DNA of 64,000 bases from assembly GCA_934525595.1 (NCBI GenBank), contig CAKSZJ010000010.1, positions 35,658-99,657 on the forward strand. The letters are read 5' to 3'. The notes beneath the pieces are model-generated. The model saw nothing but the letters and a program-made list of their open reading frames with translations. It searched no databases and was not told the DNA's origin. This document shows, piece by piece, positions 17,020 to 29,438 of the stretch; the stretch's first letter is position 1, and the number at the start of each line of letters is the position of its first letter. Source of the stretch: an uncultured Chiayiivirga sp. GTDB taxonomy: Bacteria; Pseudomonadota; Gammaproteobacteria; Xanthomonadales; Xanthomonadaceae. Position numbers and translations under genes: made by a program.

Positions 17020-17445
17020 TCAGGCTATCGCGCTGGCCGTGTCGGCGGTTTGCCTGCCGTAGGTGCCCTTCAGCAGGCCCATGAGCCCCAGCACCTCGCG
17101 GTGCAGCGACTGCATGCTGGCATGGGGCGATTGGTGGGTCTCCTGATAGACGATCGCCAGCCACAGCGCGAGGCCGCGCAGGCGCAGCTGGGGAACGCGG
17201 GCACGGGCGCGGGTGAAGGCCAGAGTGGCGCCGTCGCCCCAGGGCTGGTGCACGTCGGTGCTGCTGCTGCCGTAAAGGTGCGGAACCGGCGTCTTGGCGG
17301 CGGCCTCGATCTCGCTCATCACCAGGTGGCCGACCGCGCGCTGTGCCGTGACCGGCAGGTCGAGCACGCTGCGCTTGATTTCCCGCAGCTGGCGATTGAG
17401 CACGGTATAGCGGCAGAACACGAGCAGGCGGGTCAGCAGTTTCAC
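17020..17445 (-). CDS. Hypothetical protein
   Basis: 141 residues, not recognised. Soluble, mostly helical and basic at the amino end (LLTRLLVFCRYTVLNRQLREIKR). It contains HLYGSSSTDVHQPWGDGATLAFTRARARV, then RLRGLALWLAIVYQETHQSPHASMQSLHREVLGLMGLL. No signal peptide or membrane span is certain. The GTG at 17445 has GAGA six nt upstream and gives the full helix. It lies between parC and the phasin gene, all on the minus strand, with 173-192 nt gaps suggesting separate transcription. Confidence 0.6.
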   Translation of the reverse strand: MKLLTRLLVFCRYTVLNRQLREIKRSVLDLPVTAQRAVGHLVMSEIEAAAKTPVPHLYGSSSTDVHQPWGDGATLAFTRARARVPQLRLRGLALWLAIVYQETHQSPHASMQSLHREVLGLMGLLKGTYGRQTADTASAIA

Positions 17446-17618
17446 GGACGTTCTCGCAACCTTTGATGGACTGTCGGTGTCGCAGTGCGACGCGATGCGT
17501 CATCTTGTGACGCGAGGTGCATCTTCTCAGAGCTCGCGCCGCTTATCCAGTCGTTTGGCACGTTCCTCCATCCGATCCGTGTTTCGGGTCACAAAAGCAT
17601 CGGCACCGCTGCACGACC

Positions 17619-19877
<2,259 letters not shown>

Positions 19878-19909
19878 GCGGCGTCGCGGACAGGATGGAT
19901 CGGCCGGAC

Positions 19910-19915
19910 ATTGTA
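19910..19915 (-). promoter_or_regulatory. Putative -10 box (TACAAT) for parC
   Basis: TACAAT on the minus strand, 32 nt upstream of the parC ATG, matching the hexamers upstream of purM and the hydratase operon. No clear -35. Confidence 0.4.
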
Positions 19916-19970
19916 GGGGCTGACGGGCGCGATCCCGAGGGTGGGCGAAGGCGCTGCTGTGCGGTGTCGT

Positions 19971-19986
19971 TGTGACGCAAATCACG
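19971..19986. promoter_or_regulatory. CRP/Clp-like binding site
   Basis: TGTGACGCAAATCACG matches the CRP-family consensus TGTGA-N6-TCACA at nine of ten core bases. It sits in the parC/S8 protease divergent region, about 84 nt before the protease ATG. In Xanthomonas the CRP homologue Clp controls secreted proteases, so the protease is the likelier target; this is inference. Confidence 0.5.
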
Positions 19987-20069
19987 GGTGCGTACCGGTG
20001 TTTGTCAGCGGCGCGTTCCGCTGACATGCTGTGCGCCCCCGGCCCATGGCCCCCACAGGAACTGCCCGC

Positions 20070-23000
20070 ATGCTCCCTACGCTTCGCCGTTCAACCCTTG
20101 CGACCGCGCTGGCGCTCGCCCTTTCCGCCGCGACCCCGGCGGGAGCCGCGGTGCATTCCGTTGCTGCGGCTGAGCCCGCGCCCGAAGCGATCATGGCGGC
20201 GCGCGCCAATCCGGAGCTGCTGATCCTCGGGGCGGGTGCCTTCGACCCGGCGAGCCAGATGATCGACGCCGCAAGCGTCGGTGCAGCGGCGGACGTGGCC
20301 ACGTCGTCCTATGCCCTGGTGCAGTTTGCCGACGGCGCGGATCTGGCCAAGGCGCGCCACGCGCTGGCCGCGCAGGGCGTGGAGTTCCTCGCGCATGTGC
20401 CAAACAACGCCTATCAGGTCCGCCTCGGCTCGACCGGGCTCAAGGCGCTGCGCGCGCATCCTTCGGTGCGCTGGGCCGGGCTGTGGCAGCCCGCGCTCAA
20501 GCTGTCGCCCCTGCTCTGGTCGGCGCAGCGCCGCGACTCGGGTGTGCTCCAGCAGGATGGCAGCTACGAGATCGAGATCAACGCCTTCAGCGGCGTGTCG
20601 TCCGCCGCCGTCGCGACCGAGCTGGAGAAGAAGGTTCCGGGCGTGCGCATCACCCAGCGCAGCCGTCGCGCCGAGGCGCTGCCCTATGTGCGTGCGGCGG
20701 TGGATGCCGAGGCGCTGGACGCGCTGATCCTGGCGGCCAGCGGCATCGACGGCGTGTCCCATCTGGCGCCATGGCTGCCGACCATAACGATGAACTCGGC
20801 CAGCCCGGGCGCGATCCAGGGCAACAGCACGGGCAACTGCAGCGGCAGCGGCACGGTCTGCGGCGCGACGCCCCTGTGGGACCACGGCATCATCGGCACC
20901 GGGCAGATCGTCGCGGTGGCCGACAGCGGCACTTCGCCCAATGCCGCCTGGTTCACCCAGCTCGACAAGGGCCTGGGACCGGTCACGGCGATCACGCAGT
21001 CGGACAATCCGCCGCCGCTGCTGCCCAACGTCGGCACGCTCTACCCGGACAACAAGATCATCGGCTACTGGCTGCAGCCCGACGGGCCGGTGGATTACGA
21101 CTTCGTTTCCGGCCACGGCACCCACGTCACCGGCACCGTGCTGGGTGACGCGGCCGGCACTTTCGGGGCGAACACCTACCTGCCCGCCACGCCATTGCAG
21201 CCCAATCATGAGCTGGCCGACGGCATGGCGCCGGGCGCGCAGCTGCTGTTCCAGGACGCCGGCGGCACCGCCGCCACCTCGATCTACATCAGCGACTTCG
21301 GCGGCACCCTGGAGCAGGCCTATCGCGGCGGCGCGCGCGTCCACAACAACAGCTGGGGTTCCAAGACCGGCGGACGCTATCAGGGCAATGATTCGGAGCT
21401 GGATCGCACCGTGCGCCGCAACGAGGATCTGCTGGTGGTGGTCTCGGCCGGCAACGACGTGGCCGGCGCGATGGCCACCGGCTCGCCCTCCAACGCCAAG
21501 AACAGTTTGTCCGTCGCGGCGCTGGGGCACGGCGGCAGCCTGGTCAAGGCGAGCTATTCCAACCGCGGCCCGGCGCGCGATGGCCGCATGAAGCCCGACA
21601 TCGCCGCGCCCGGCAGCAGCATCGTCTCGGCGGCCAGGGAGACCAGCTTCAACCTGACCGTCCAGGTGCCGCGGACGACCAGCATGTCCGGTACTTCGAT
21701 GTCCGCGCCCACGCTGACCGGCAACGCGGTGCTGATGCGGCAGTTTTTCGCCGACGGCTTCTATCCGCGCGGCGAGCGCACGGCTGATGACGCCTACGAT
21801 CCCAGCGGCATGGCGATGAAGGCGGTGCTGCTCAACGGCACCAACACCAGCGCGAGTGGCGGCACGGGATTCACCGGGTGGCCCAATCCCGGCACTGGCT
21901 GGGGCCGCGCCTGGCTCGACGGCAACCTGTGGTTCAAGACCACCCAGGCCGGTGGCGACGACAGCCGCCGCCTGCGCCTTTTCGAGCGCACCAACGGCGC
22001 GGGTCTGGTCACCGGCGAAGCGCACGAATACACCATCGACAACGTGGCCGCCGGCAGTGAACTGCGCGCCACGCTGACCTGGTTCGATGCCGAGGCCGCG
22101 CCCGGCGCGGGTGTGGCGCTGGTCAACAACCTCGATCTTGAGGTTCTGGCGCCGGGCGGTGCGCTTTACCTCGGCAATGTCATCGCCAGCGACGTCTCGC
22201 AGACCGGCGGCAGCGCGGACGTGCTGAACACGGTGGAACAGGTGCGCCTGACCGCGCCGCTGGCCGGCGCCTACACCTTCCGCGTGAAGGCGCCGGCGGT
22301 GCCTGGCAACGGTTCGGAAGGCTCGGACCGGCAGGGCTACGCGCTGGCGGTGTCGGGCGCGTTCGCGCTGCCCGATCCGGCGGCCTATCCGGCTCCCACG
22401 GCGCTGGCGGTGACCAGCAACGACGCCAACGGCATTGAGGTCGATTTTTCCGGCGCCGCCGGTGCGCAGGGTTTCCAGCTCTATCGCGTGCCGGGCAGCT
22501 GTGCGACGGCGACGCCCGGCAGCTTCCGGATGGTGGCGCACGGGGCCGCCGCGCCGCTGCTCGATGACACCAGCATCGGCGGCTTTGGCTATGCCTACGT
22601 TGTGCGCGGAGTGCAGAACGACGTCGAGGGCGAGCGCTCGGACTGCGTCGATGCGGTGTCCAACGACACCTGTTCGCTGATGCCTTCGATGGACGCGCAG
22701 TCGCTGTTCGGCGACGGCGCGGCGAGCAACTGCAGCGTGGCGCTGGGATGGGATGCGGCCAGCGCAAACTGCCCGTCTTCGACCGGCATCACCTACACCG
22801 TCGAGCGCGATACCGATCCCTACTTCGGTGCGCCACAGACGGTGGCGAGCGGACTGACCACGAATGCCTTCACCGATACCGGCGTCGCAAACGGCGTGCC
22901 CTACTTCTATCGCGTCTCGGCGCAGGACAGCTTCGGCAACGGATCGCTCACCTCGCGCGTGATCAACATCACGCCAAGCGGTGTGGAAGGCCCTGATCCG

Positions 23001-23648
23001 AGCCACTTCCTGGATGACGTGGACACGCACAGCTACATGTCCATGCAGGCGCCGTGGCAAATCACCGACGTGGACGCCAGCAACGGCAACTTCAGCTACC
23101 AGAACACCGCCGACAACCAGCCTTATCCCGACATGACCTGCGCCAGCATCACCACGCCGGCGCTGACGCTGGCGCCGGGCACGACGCTGAACTTCAAGGC
23201 GCAGTACAACATGGAGTACCAGTGGGACGGCGTGGTGATGGAAATCTCCACCGATGGCGGCGCCAACTGGCTGGACCTGCCGCCGTCCGGCGGGTATCCC
23301 AACAGCTTCGCCCAGACCCAGAACCCGCCGGTCAACTCCTGCGGATTCGCGGCTTCGCACGGCGCCTTCACCGGCGTCAGCACGGCGGCAAGCAATGCCG
23401 ACCCGAACAACGACACCGCCACCGCCGTGTTCAAGCCTTTCAGCGTGGACCTGTCCGCCTATGCAGGGCAGACCGTGCAGGTCCGCTGGCGCATGTCGAC
23501 CGATCCGGCGTCCGGTTATTTCGGCTTCCGGCTCGACGAGGTCAGCATCAGCGACGGCAGTGCGCTCCAGCCCGAGATCTTCGCCAGTGGCTTCGAGGAC
23601 GGTGAAACCGGCGGTCCCGGCCCGGGCGGCAACCACATCTGCCAGTAA
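20070..23648 (+). CDS. Secreted subtilisin-like (S8) serine protease, multidomain
   Basis: 1192 residues. Signal peptide: [22 protein letters not shown]. After a propeptide-like region, the S8 domain carries Asp285 (VAVADSGTS), His349 ([10 protein letters not shown]) and Ser543 ([12 protein letters not shown]). A long insert separates His and Ser. Next come a P-domain-like beta region ([12 protein letters not shown]), fibronectin III-like segments ([14 protein letters not shown]) and a jelly-roll-like domain near the end ([19 protein letters not shown]). The protein finishes with a FASGFEDGE motif and a Gly/Pro tail. The ATG at 20070 has AGGA nine nt upstream; earlier in-frame GTG and ATG (20031, 20046) would only extend the signal peptide. 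Probably secreted or surface-bound. Confidence 0.9.
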   Translation: MLPTLRRSTLATALALALSAATPAGAAVHSVAAAEPAPEAIMAARANPELLILGAGAFDPASQMIDAASVGAAADVATSSYALVQFADGADLAKARHALAAQGVEFLAHVPNNAYQVRLGSTGLKALRAHPSVRWAGLWQPALKLSPLLWSAQRRDSGVLQQDGSYEIEINAFSGVSSAAVATELEKKVPGVRITQRSRRAEALPYVRAAVDAEALDALILAASGIDGVSHLAPWLPTITMNSASPGAIQGNSTGNCSGSGTVCGATPLWDHGIIGTGQIVAVADSGTSPNAAWFTQLDKGLGPVTAITQSDNPPPLLPNVGTLYPDNKIIGYWLQPDGPVDYDFVSGHGTHVTGTVLGDAAGTFGANTYLPATPLQPNHELADGMAPGAQLLFQDAGGTAATSIYISDFGGTLEQAYRGGARVHNNSWGSKTGGRYQGNDSELDRTVRRNEDLLVVVSAGNDVAGAMATGSPSNAKNSLSVAALGHGGSLVKASYSNRGPARDGRMKPDIAAPGSSIVSAARETSFNLTVQVPRTTSMSGTSMSAPTLTGNAVLMRQFFADGFYPRGERTADDAYDPSGMAMKAVLLNGTNTSASGGTGFTGWPNPGTGWGRAWLDGNLWFKTTQAGGDDSRRLRLFERTNGAGLVTGEAHEYTIDNVAAGSELRATLTWFDAEAAPGAGVALVNNLDLEVLAPGGALYLGNVIASDVSQTGGSADVLNTVEQVRLTAPLAGAYTFRVKAPAVPGNGSEGSDRQGYALAVSGAFALPDPAAYPAPTALAVTSNDANGIEVDFSGAAGAQGFQLYRVPGSCATATPGSFRMVAHGAAAPLLDDTSIGGFGYAYVVRGVQNDVEGERSDCVDAVSNDTCSLMPSMDAQSLFGDGAASNCSVALGWDAASANCPSSTGITYTVERDTDPYFGAPQTVASGLTTNAFTDTGVANGVPYFYRVSAQDSFGNGSLTSRVINITPSGVEGPDPSHFLDDVDTHSYMSMQAPWQITDVDASNGNFSYQNTADNQPYPDMTCASITTPALTLAPGTTLNFKAQYNMEYQWDGVVMEISTDGGANWLDLPPSGGYPNSFAQTQNPPVNSCGFAASHGAFTGVSTAASNADPNNDTATAVFKPFSVDLSAYAGQTVQVRWRMSTDPASGYFGFRLDEVSISDGSALQPEIFASGFEDGETGGPGPGGNHICQ

Positions 23649-23663
23649 GTAAGGCGACGCGAC

Positions 23664-23697
23664 ATCATTCAGACCCGCCGCGGCGGGTCTGGATGAT
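23664..23697. terminator. Hairpin between convergent protease and pseudopilin genes
   Basis: A 16-bp near-perfect stem pairs ATCATTCAGACCCGCC (23664-23679) with the facing arm 23682-23697 around a 2-nt centre, with one wobble. Neither side has a strong T-tract. Its position between converging genes suggests a bidirectional terminator. Confidence 0.5.
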
Positions 23698-23715
23698 GAG
23701 TGAGGCGAATAGCGA

Positions 23716-24246
23716 TCAGCTGCAGGCACCCATCGCCGCGCGTTCGGATGCGGTGGCGGAGCGCGCGCGGCCGGTATTGCTCAGGATCACCGCCGATTGC
23801 ACCGCGCCGTCGGCGCAGATGCGCAGGGTGAGATTGGTCCCGCCGGACATCCCGTTGGGCCGAAACACCGCGCGCGGCCGGGTGCTGCCGCTCTGGATGG
23901 CCAGGCGCGGCGACACCGGCGACTCGACGCGCAGCAGGGTGTCCTGCGCATCGAAGAGGTCGTCGCCGTTGCGATCCACGAACAGGATCCAGCCGCCCTC
24001 CCAGTGCCCGCCGGCGCGGCAGCCCGCATCCGCATCGCCGGGGCAGACCGTGACGGGCCGGCCGTGGGTGACTGCGTGCAGTCGCGCCGCCGCGAACCCG
24101 GTCATCACCAGGTTGTGCGCAGACGTGACGTTCGTGCGCGTGAGCAGGCGGCCCATCGCGGGCGCGCCGATGCCGGCGAGAAGTGCCATGACGGCCAGCG
24201 TCATCAGCAGTTCGATCAGGGTGAAACCCGTGCGGGTGCGGATCAT
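23716..24246 (-). CDS. GspH/FimT-type pseudopilin
   Basis: 176 residues with a type III signal: the prepilin peptidase site G^FTLIELLMTLAVMALLAG follows a short basic leader (MIRTRT), with the conserved Glu5. A GspH/FimT body follows, LHAVTHGRPVTVCPGDADAGC and GGWILFVDRNGDDLFDAQDTLLR, ending in a Cys (GACS). Two mature-part Cys could form a disulfide. FimT/GspH minor pilins cap type IV pili or type II pseudopili; some bind DNA. No other pilus genes are adjacent. The ATG at 24246 was chosen because it gives a standard leader. Divergent from aidB. Confidence 0.88.
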   Translation of the reverse strand: MIRTRTGFTLIELLMTLAVMALLAGIGAPAMGRLLTRTNVTSAHNLVMTGFAAARLHAVTHGRPVTVCPGDADAGCRAGGHWEGGWILFVDRNGDDLFDAQDTLLRVESPVSPRLAIQSGSTRPRAVFRPNGMSGGTNLTLRICADGAVQSAVILSNTGRARSATASERAAMGACS

Positions 24247-24419
24247 GGCTGCGCTCCGTGGAAAGTGTGGCGCCAGTCTCGCGTTCGCGCCGTCGCGCAG
24301 GCATCGGGCGGAATCGTCCGCGGGCATAGGAAAATGCCCCGTTGCCGCATCGGTGTCCGCGTCGCGGCTTGGCGCTAGAGTGGCCTCATTCCGCTTTCCC
24401 GACCCCGTATGGAGGTGCC

Positions 24420-26075
24420 ATGTCCCTTGCTGACCGGTTCATCACCCACGTGGTCGAGAACCAGGCACCGCCGCTGGGGGATTACGACGCCTTCGCGACC
24501 GACATTGCCCTGCAGGAGGCGTTGGAGCGCGAGGGAGGGGGATGGGCGCGCGACGCGCTGGCGGCGTTCGGCCCAGTGGCCGGCGGCGAGGCGATGGCCC
24601 TGGGGGCTCTCGCGAACCAGCATCGCCCCGCATTTCGGCCCTGCGACGCCTTCGGCAACCGCATCGACGAAGTGGCGTTCCATCCGTCCTATCACCGCCT
24701 GATGCAGCTGGGCGTCGAACACGGCGTGCCGAACTTTTCCTGGCGTCACGAAGGCCGCCCCGGCGCACACGTGGCGCGCGCCGCGCTCGCCTATCTGCAC
24801 ATGCAGCCCGAACAGGGCAACAACTGCCCGCTCACCATGACCCACGCCTGCGTGCCGACGCTGCGCCAGCAGCCCGCGCTGGCGCGCGAGTGGCTGCCGC
24901 GTATCCTGGCGCCGCGCTATGACGGTCGCGCGGTGCCGGCCGACGCCAAGCCCGGCAACACCATCGGCATGGGCATGACCGAGAAGCAGGGCGGCTCGGA
25001 CGTGCGCAGCAACACCACCCGCGCCGCGCCGGTCGGATCGCCCGGGCCGGGCGAAGCCTACGAGCTGGTCGGGCACAAGTTCTTCTTCTCCGCCCCGATG
25101 AGCGACGCCTTCCTGGTGCTGGCGCAGGCCGCCGGCGGCCTGTCCTGCTTCCTGATGCCGCGCTTCCTGCCCGACGGCGCCCGCAACGCCATCCGCATCC
25201 AGCGTCTCAAGGACAAGCTCGGGGACTGGTCGAACGCCAGCTCCGAAGTCGAATTCACCGGTGCGCTGGCCTGGCTGGTCGGCGAGGAAGGGCGCGGCGT
25301 GGCTGCCATCCTGGAGATGGTTGCGCTCACTCGCCAGGACTGCATGATCGGTTCGGCCGGCATTATGCGCCAGGCGCTGGTGCGGGCCATCCACCACGCG
25401 CGCGGCCGGCGCGCCTTCGGCAGGCGGCTGGTGGAGCAGGCGCTGATGAAGAACGTGCTCGCCGATCTGGTGCTCGAGTCCGAGGCGGCGATGGCGCTGA
25501 CCATGCGGGTGGCGCGCGCGATCGACGCCTCGCCGCGCGATCCGGCCGAGGCCGCGTTCGCGCGCGTTGCCACCGCCATCGGCAAGTACCACGTCTGCAA
25601 GCGCTGTCCGCCGATGGTGAACGAGGCGCAGGAGTGCCTCGGCGGCAGCGGCTACATCGAGGAATCGATCCTGCCGCGCCTCTATCGGCAGGCACCGGTG
25701 AACTCGATCTGGGAAGGCAGCGGCAACATCCAGTGCCTGGACCTGCTGCGCGCGCTGCGGCGCGAACCGGCGACGCGCGAGGCGCTGCTGGCCGAACTGG
25801 CCGGCGTGGCCGGAGAAAGTCGCCGCTTGGACGAGGAGGCGCGCTGGATCGAACGCACTCTGGACGACGACGGCGCTCTGGAATCGCGCGCCCGCCTGCT
25901 GACCGAGCGAACCGCGCTGGCGCTGGAGGCGGCGGCGTTGCTCCGTTCCGGCCGGCAGGACGTCGCGGGGCTGTTCGTCGCCACCCGTCTGGACGGCCAG
26001 CGCGGCCAGTGCTTCGGCACCCTGCCGGCGAATGCGCCGTTCGACGCGCTGATCGAGCGCGCGTTCCCGGCGTAG
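24420..26075 (+). CDS. aidB: Acyl-CoA dehydrogenase-family protein AidB
   Basis: 551 residues against 541 in E. coli. The AidB signature [18 protein letters not shown] is present, as are [37 protein letters not shown] and [21 protein letters not shown], all shared with E. coli AidB by eye. FAD-binding protein of the adaptive response that associates with DNA and limits alkylation damage; weak isovaleryl-CoA dehydrogenase activity is reported for the family. The carboxyl DNA-binding extension is divergent and shorter in basic residues than E. coli. Strong SD GGAGG just upstream of the ATG at 24420. Confidence 0.9.
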   Translation: MSLADRFITHVVENQAPPLGDYDAFATDIALQEALEREGGGWARDALAAFGPVAGGEAMALGALANQHRPAFRPCDAFGNRIDEVAFHPSYHRLMQLGVEHGVPNFSWRHEGRPGAHVARAALAYLHMQPEQGNNCPLTMTHACVPTLRQQPALAREWLPRILAPRYDGRAVPADAKPGNTIGMGMTEKQGGSDVRSNTTRAAPVGSPGPGEAYELVGHKFFFSAPMSDAFLVLAQAAGGLSCFLMPRFLPDGARNAIRIQRLKDKLGDWSNASSEVEFTGALAWLVGEEGRGVAAILEMVALTRQDCMIGSAGIMRQALVRAIHHARGRRAFGRRLVEQALMKNVLADLVLESEAAMALTMRVARAIDASPRDPAEAAFARVATAIGKYHVCKRCPPMVNEAQECLGGSGYIEESILPRLYRQAPVNSIWEGSGNIQCLDLLRALRREPATREALLAELAGVAGESRRLDEEARWIERTLDDDGALESRARLLTERTALALEAAALLRSGRQDVAGLFVATRLDGQRGQCFGTLPANAPFDALIERAFPA

Positions 26076-26114
26076 GCGGAGACGTGCGGCTGCGGGCAGG
26101 CGGGAGGCTTCCGG

Positions 26115-26120
26115 TAGAAT
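26115..26120 (+). promoter_or_regulatory. Putative -10 box (TAGAAT) for gltX
   Basis: CGGTAGAATCGAGGG lies 28 nt upstream of the gltX ATG; same hexamer as upstream of the rhomboid gene. No good -35. Confidence 0.4.
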
Positions 26121-26148
26121 CGAGGGCTTTCCCGATTCCGGTTCCGCC

Positions 26149-27561
26149 ATGACCTGCCGCACCCGCTTTGCCCCCAGCCCCACCGGATTCCTGCACATCG
26201 GTGGCGCGCGTACCGCACTCTACTGCTGGCTGGAAGCGCGCCGCCGCGGCGGCCAGTTCATCCTGCGCATCGAGGATACCGATCGCGAGCGTTCCACGCA
26301 GGCTGCGGTCGACGGCATCCTGGAAGGCATGCGCTGGCTCGGACTGGACCACGATGAAGGCCCGTTCTATCAGACCCTGCGCATGGACCGCTATCGGCAG
26401 GTGGCCGAAGACCTGGTGAAGGCCGGCAAGGCCTACTACGCCTACGAATCGCGCGAGGAAATCGAGGCCATGCGCGAGAAGGCCATGGCCGAAGGGCGCA
26501 AGCCGCGCTACGACGGCCATTACCGTGATCGCAACGAGCCGCTCCGCGACGATCCCAACCGCGTGATCCGTTTCCGCAATCCGCAGGAGGGCAGCGTGGT
26601 GTTCGACGACCGGGTGCGCGGCCGCATCGAGATCGCCAACGAAGAGCTGGACGACCTCATCATCTGGCGCTCGGATGACCATCCCACCTACAACTTCGCG
26701 GTGGTGGTGGACGACATCGACATGGGCATCACCGAGGTGATCCGCGGCGAGGACCACATCAACAACACGCCGCGCCAGATCAATATCTACCGCGCCCTGG
26801 GCGCCACGCCGCCGGCGTTCGCGCACTTGCCGATGATCCACGGCCCGGACGGTGCCAAGCTCTCCAAGCGCCATGGCGCGGTCGGCGTGATGCAGTACCG
26901 CGACGACGGCTACCTGCCGCACGCCCTGCTCAACTACATCGCGCGCCTGGGCTGGTCGCACGGCGACCAGGAGATCTTCTCGATCGCGCAGATGATCGAG
27001 CTGTTTCAGGTCGAGGACGTCAACAAGGCGCCTTCGCGCTTCGACTTCGACAAGCTCGCCTGGCTCAACCAGCACTACCTCAAGAGCGACGATCCGCTGG
27101 AGATCGTGCCGTACCTGATGTGGCACCTGCACAACGAGGGCATCGATCCGGAGCGCGGTCCGGATCCTGCCGATGTGGTGGTGGCGCTGCGCGAGCGGGT
27201 CAAGACCCTCAAGGAGATGGCCGAGCGTGCGCGGGTCTGGTATCTGGGCGTGGAGCAGTGGGACCAGGCCGCGGTGTCCAGGCATCTGCTACCGGCCGGC
27301 GAGGTGTTGCGCGACGCGCGCGCGCGCCTTGCCGCGCTGGAGGCGTGGACGCCCGAGGCCATCGACGCGGCGCTGCGCGCCTGCGCCGAGGCGCAGGGAC
27401 TCGGGTTGGGCAAGGTGGCCCAGCCGCTGCGGGTGGCCATGACCGGCTCGCAGGTATCGCCCTCGATCGACTGGACGATCCTCCTGTGCGGGCGCGAAGG
27501 GGCGCTGGCGCGGCTCGACCGCGCGCGCGACATCGTGGCCTCCGGAATGCTGCCCGGCTGA
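26149..27561 (+). CDS. gltX: Glutamyl-tRNA synthetase
   Basis: 470-residue class I aminoacyl-tRNA synthetase. The HIGH motif appears as FLHIGG in [19 protein letters not shown] and KMSKS as KLSKRHG. The glutamate and tRNA acceptor-binding segments [11 protein letters not shown] and [13 protein letters not shown] are intact. The carboxyl anticodon-binding domain ends with [20 protein letters not shown]. Length is normal for proteobacterial GluRS. The zinc-finger Cys cluster found in some homologues is not present. Confidence 0.98.
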   Translation: MTCRTRFAPSPTGFLHIGGARTALYCWLEARRRGGQFILRIEDTDRERSTQAAVDGILEGMRWLGLDHDEGPFYQTLRMDRYRQVAEDLVKAGKAYYAYESREEIEAMREKAMAEGRKPRYDGHYRDRNEPLRDDPNRVIRFRNPQEGSVVFDDRVRGRIEIANEELDDLIIWRSDDHPTYNFAVVVDDIDMGITEVIRGEDHINNTPRQINIYRALGATPPAFAHLPMIHGPDGAKLSKRHGAVGVMQYRDDGYLPHALLNYIARLGWSHGDQEIFSIAQMIELFQVEDVNKAPSRFDFDKLAWLNQHYLKSDDPLEIVPYLMWHLHNEGIDPERGPDPADVVVALRERVKTLKEMAERARVWYLGVEQWDQAAVSRHLLPAGEVLRDARARLAALEAWTPEAIDAALRACAEAQGLGLGKVAQPLRVAMTGSQVSPSIDWTILLCGREGALARLDRARDIVASGMLPG

Positions 27562-27621
27562 CTGTCTGACTCGCCGATGAGGCCGGGCGCAGGCCGCGAA
27601 AGGCGCGCCGGACGGCGATGC

Positions 27622-27627
27622 TATGAT
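27622..27627 (+). promoter_or_regulatory. Putative -10 box (TATGAT) for zur
   Basis: CTATGATCCC ends only 8 nt before the zur ATG, so the predicted transcript would be nearly leaderless. No -35 stands out. Confidence 0.3.
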
Positions 27628-27635
27628 CCCGGCCG

Positions 27636-28124
27636 ATGGCTCCGATCCCCCACCAGCACTGCGCTCATCCTGACGATCACGTGCACGATCGCGAGGCGTT
27701 CGTGCGCGAGGTGATGGCGGTGTGCGACGAGCGCGGCCTGCGGCTCACGCCGCTGCGCGAGCGGGTATTGCGGCTGGTGGCGGAGGCCGAGCTGCCGGTG
27801 AAGGCCTATGACCTGATGGATCAGCTGCGCGACGATCGCGGCCCGGCGGCGCCGCCCACGGTATACCGCGCGCTGGATTTCCTGCTCGAGAACGGCTTCA
27901 TCCACAAGCTGGAGTCGATCAACGCCTACATCGGCTGCCACCAGCCGCGCCTTCCGCACTCGGTGCCGTTCCTGATCTGCGAGGACTGCGGGCGGGCCGT
28001 CGAGATGGAGGACGAGCGCGCCACCCGTCTGCTGACCGAGCAGGCATACGCGCTGGGATTCCGTCCGCTGGCGCAGACCCTGGAAGTGCACGGGCGCTGC
28101 GCCCGCTGTGCGGAGCCCGAGTGA
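27636..28124 (+). CDS. zur: Fur-family transcriptional regulator, Zur-like
   Basis: 162 residues. The amino end is His/Asp-rich (HQHCAHPDDHVHD), then a winged helix-turn-helix (LRLTPLRERVLRLVAEAELPVKAYDLMDQL, PTVYRALDFLLENGFIHKLESI). The dimerisation domain has the structural zinc site CEDCGRAVE and a carboxyl CARC. This fits Zur better than Fur, because it lacks the Fur HHDHxxC segment and instead has IGCHQPRLPHSVPFLICEDC. The Zur box near znuD at 31678-31700 supports the assignment. The stop overlaps the next gene start as GTGA. Confidence 0.85.
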   Translation: MAPIPHQHCAHPDDHVHDREAFVREVMAVCDERGLRLTPLRERVLRLVAEAELPVKAYDLMDQLRDDRGPAAPPTVYRALDFLLENGFIHKLESINAYIGCHQPRLPHSVPFLICEDCGRAVEMEDERATRLLTEQAYALGFRPLAQTLEVHGRCARCAEPE

Positions 28125-29383
28125 GCATGGCGGGAAGCGTGCGCGGGAGATGGCGTCTTGCGCTGTGCCTGGCCGTGACGGCGCTGGCCGCTGCGGCGCA
28201 GGTGCCAGGGCCGTCAGAATCATCGGTACAGCCGCAGTCCGGGGATGGCTTCGTCGGGCCGCCTGCCCTGATTCCCGCCGGCGATCCGGCCTCTTCGGAA
28301 TTCGTCGGCCCGGTGCTGGTGGGGCCGTTCGCGATCCTCGACACCCAGGTGCTGCCGGGCAAGCGCGCGCGGCTGGAGTGGAACGCCGGGATGAGCTTCT
28401 CCGGCAGCGGGGTGATCAGCCCGGTGGTGGTGGCGCACGGCGTGCGGCCCGGGCCGGTGCTGTGCCTGACCGCAGGCATCCACGGCGATGAGCTGAACAG
28501 CGTCGAGATCGTGCGGCGCATCGTCAACCGGGTCGAGCCGGCCGACCTGGGCGGCACCCTGGTCGCGGTGCCGGTGGTCAACCTGTTCGGCTTCTCGCGC
28601 AACTCGCGCTACCTGCCGGACCGGCGCGACCTCAACCGTTTCTTCCCCGGCACCCGCCACGGCAGCATCGCCTCGCGCATCGCCTACAGCTTCTTCACCG
28701 AGGTGGTTCAGCGCTGCGACGCGCTGGTTGATCTGCATACCGGGTCTTTCGACCGGCGCAACCTGCCACAGGTCCGCGCCGACCTGAGCCGGCCGGAGGT
28801 GCGCGAATTCACCCGCGGCTTCGGCGCCACCACGGTGCTGCACAGCGCCGGGTCGCGCGGCATGCTGCGCAGCGCGGCGATCCAGGCCGGCATTCCGGCG
28901 GTGACCTTCGAGGTGGGCGGCCCGGGCGAGCTGGAACCCGAGGAGATCGTGCACGGCGAACAGGCCATCGAAACCCTGATGCACAAGCTCGGCATGGCAC
29001 GCAACCAGCCGACCTGGGATGAGCCCCAGCCGATCTTCTACGAATCCTCCTGGGTGCGCTCGGATGCCGGTGGCCTGCTGCTCGGCCACGTTGCGCTTGG
29101 CGATGCGGTGGAGCCCGGGCAGGTGCTGGGCGTGGTGATCGATCCGATCAACGATATCGAGCGCGAGCTGGTCTCGCCGGTACGCGGCCGGGTCATCGGC
29201 ATGGCGCGCAATCAGGTCGTGCTGCCCGGGTTCGCGGTATTCCACCTGGGCGAGGAGGCCAGCGAGCAGCAGGTGGTGCGCGAGGCGCAGCGCGGCAGCC
29301 GCGGCGTGGCCGACGAGGATGGCGGCCGCGACCCGGTGGAACCCGAATCGCTGCCGCTGGACGACGAGCTGGACGAGGAATGA
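28121..29383 (+). CDS. Exported succinylglutamate desuccinylase/aspartoacylase-family zinc hydrolase
   Basis: 420 residues. A signal peptide (RWRLALCLAVTALAAAAQ) is followed by an M14-like zinc hydrolase domain. Zinc ligands are visible as His and Glu in GIHGDELNSVE and His in LVDLHTGSFDRRN; a likely catalytic Glu lies in TFEVGGPGELEPEE. The carboxyl lobe (VRGRVIGMARNQVVLPGFAVFHLG) is the beta domain usual for this family. A very acidic tail ends the protein. Substrate unknown; location periplasmic. The GTG at 28121 has GGAG five nt upstream and forms GTGA with the zur stop; an ATG at 28127 is possible. Cotranscription with zur is likely. Confidence 0.82.
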   Translation: MSMAGSVRGRWRLALCLAVTALAAAAQVPGPSESSVQPQSGDGFVGPPALIPAGDPASSEFVGPVLVGPFAILDTQVLPGKRARLEWNAGMSFSGSGVISPVVVAHGVRPGPVLCLTAGIHGDELNSVEIVRRIVNRVEPADLGGTLVAVPVVNLFGFSRNSRYLPDRRDLNRFFPGTRHGSIASRIAYSFFTEVVQRCDALVDLHTGSFDRRNLPQVRADLSRPEVREFTRGFGATTVLHSAGSRGMLRSAAIQAGIPAVTFEVGGPGELEPEEIVHGEQAIETLMHKLGMARNQPTWDEPQPIFYESSWVRSDAGGLLLGHVALGDAVEPGQVLGVVIDPINDIERELVSPVRGRVIGMARNQVVLPGFAVFHLGEEASEQQVVREAQRGSRGVADEDGGRDPVEPESLPLDDELDEE

Positions 29384-29438
29384 GCCGTCGCGCGCCCCGC
29401 TGAGGCCGAGGCGCGCTGCGGCACGTCGGGTTGAGGCC

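Noticed and set aside
20091..23729. 1212-codon minus-strand open frame
   Set aside because: Exactly antisense to the S8 protease; no domain, no SD, biased composition.
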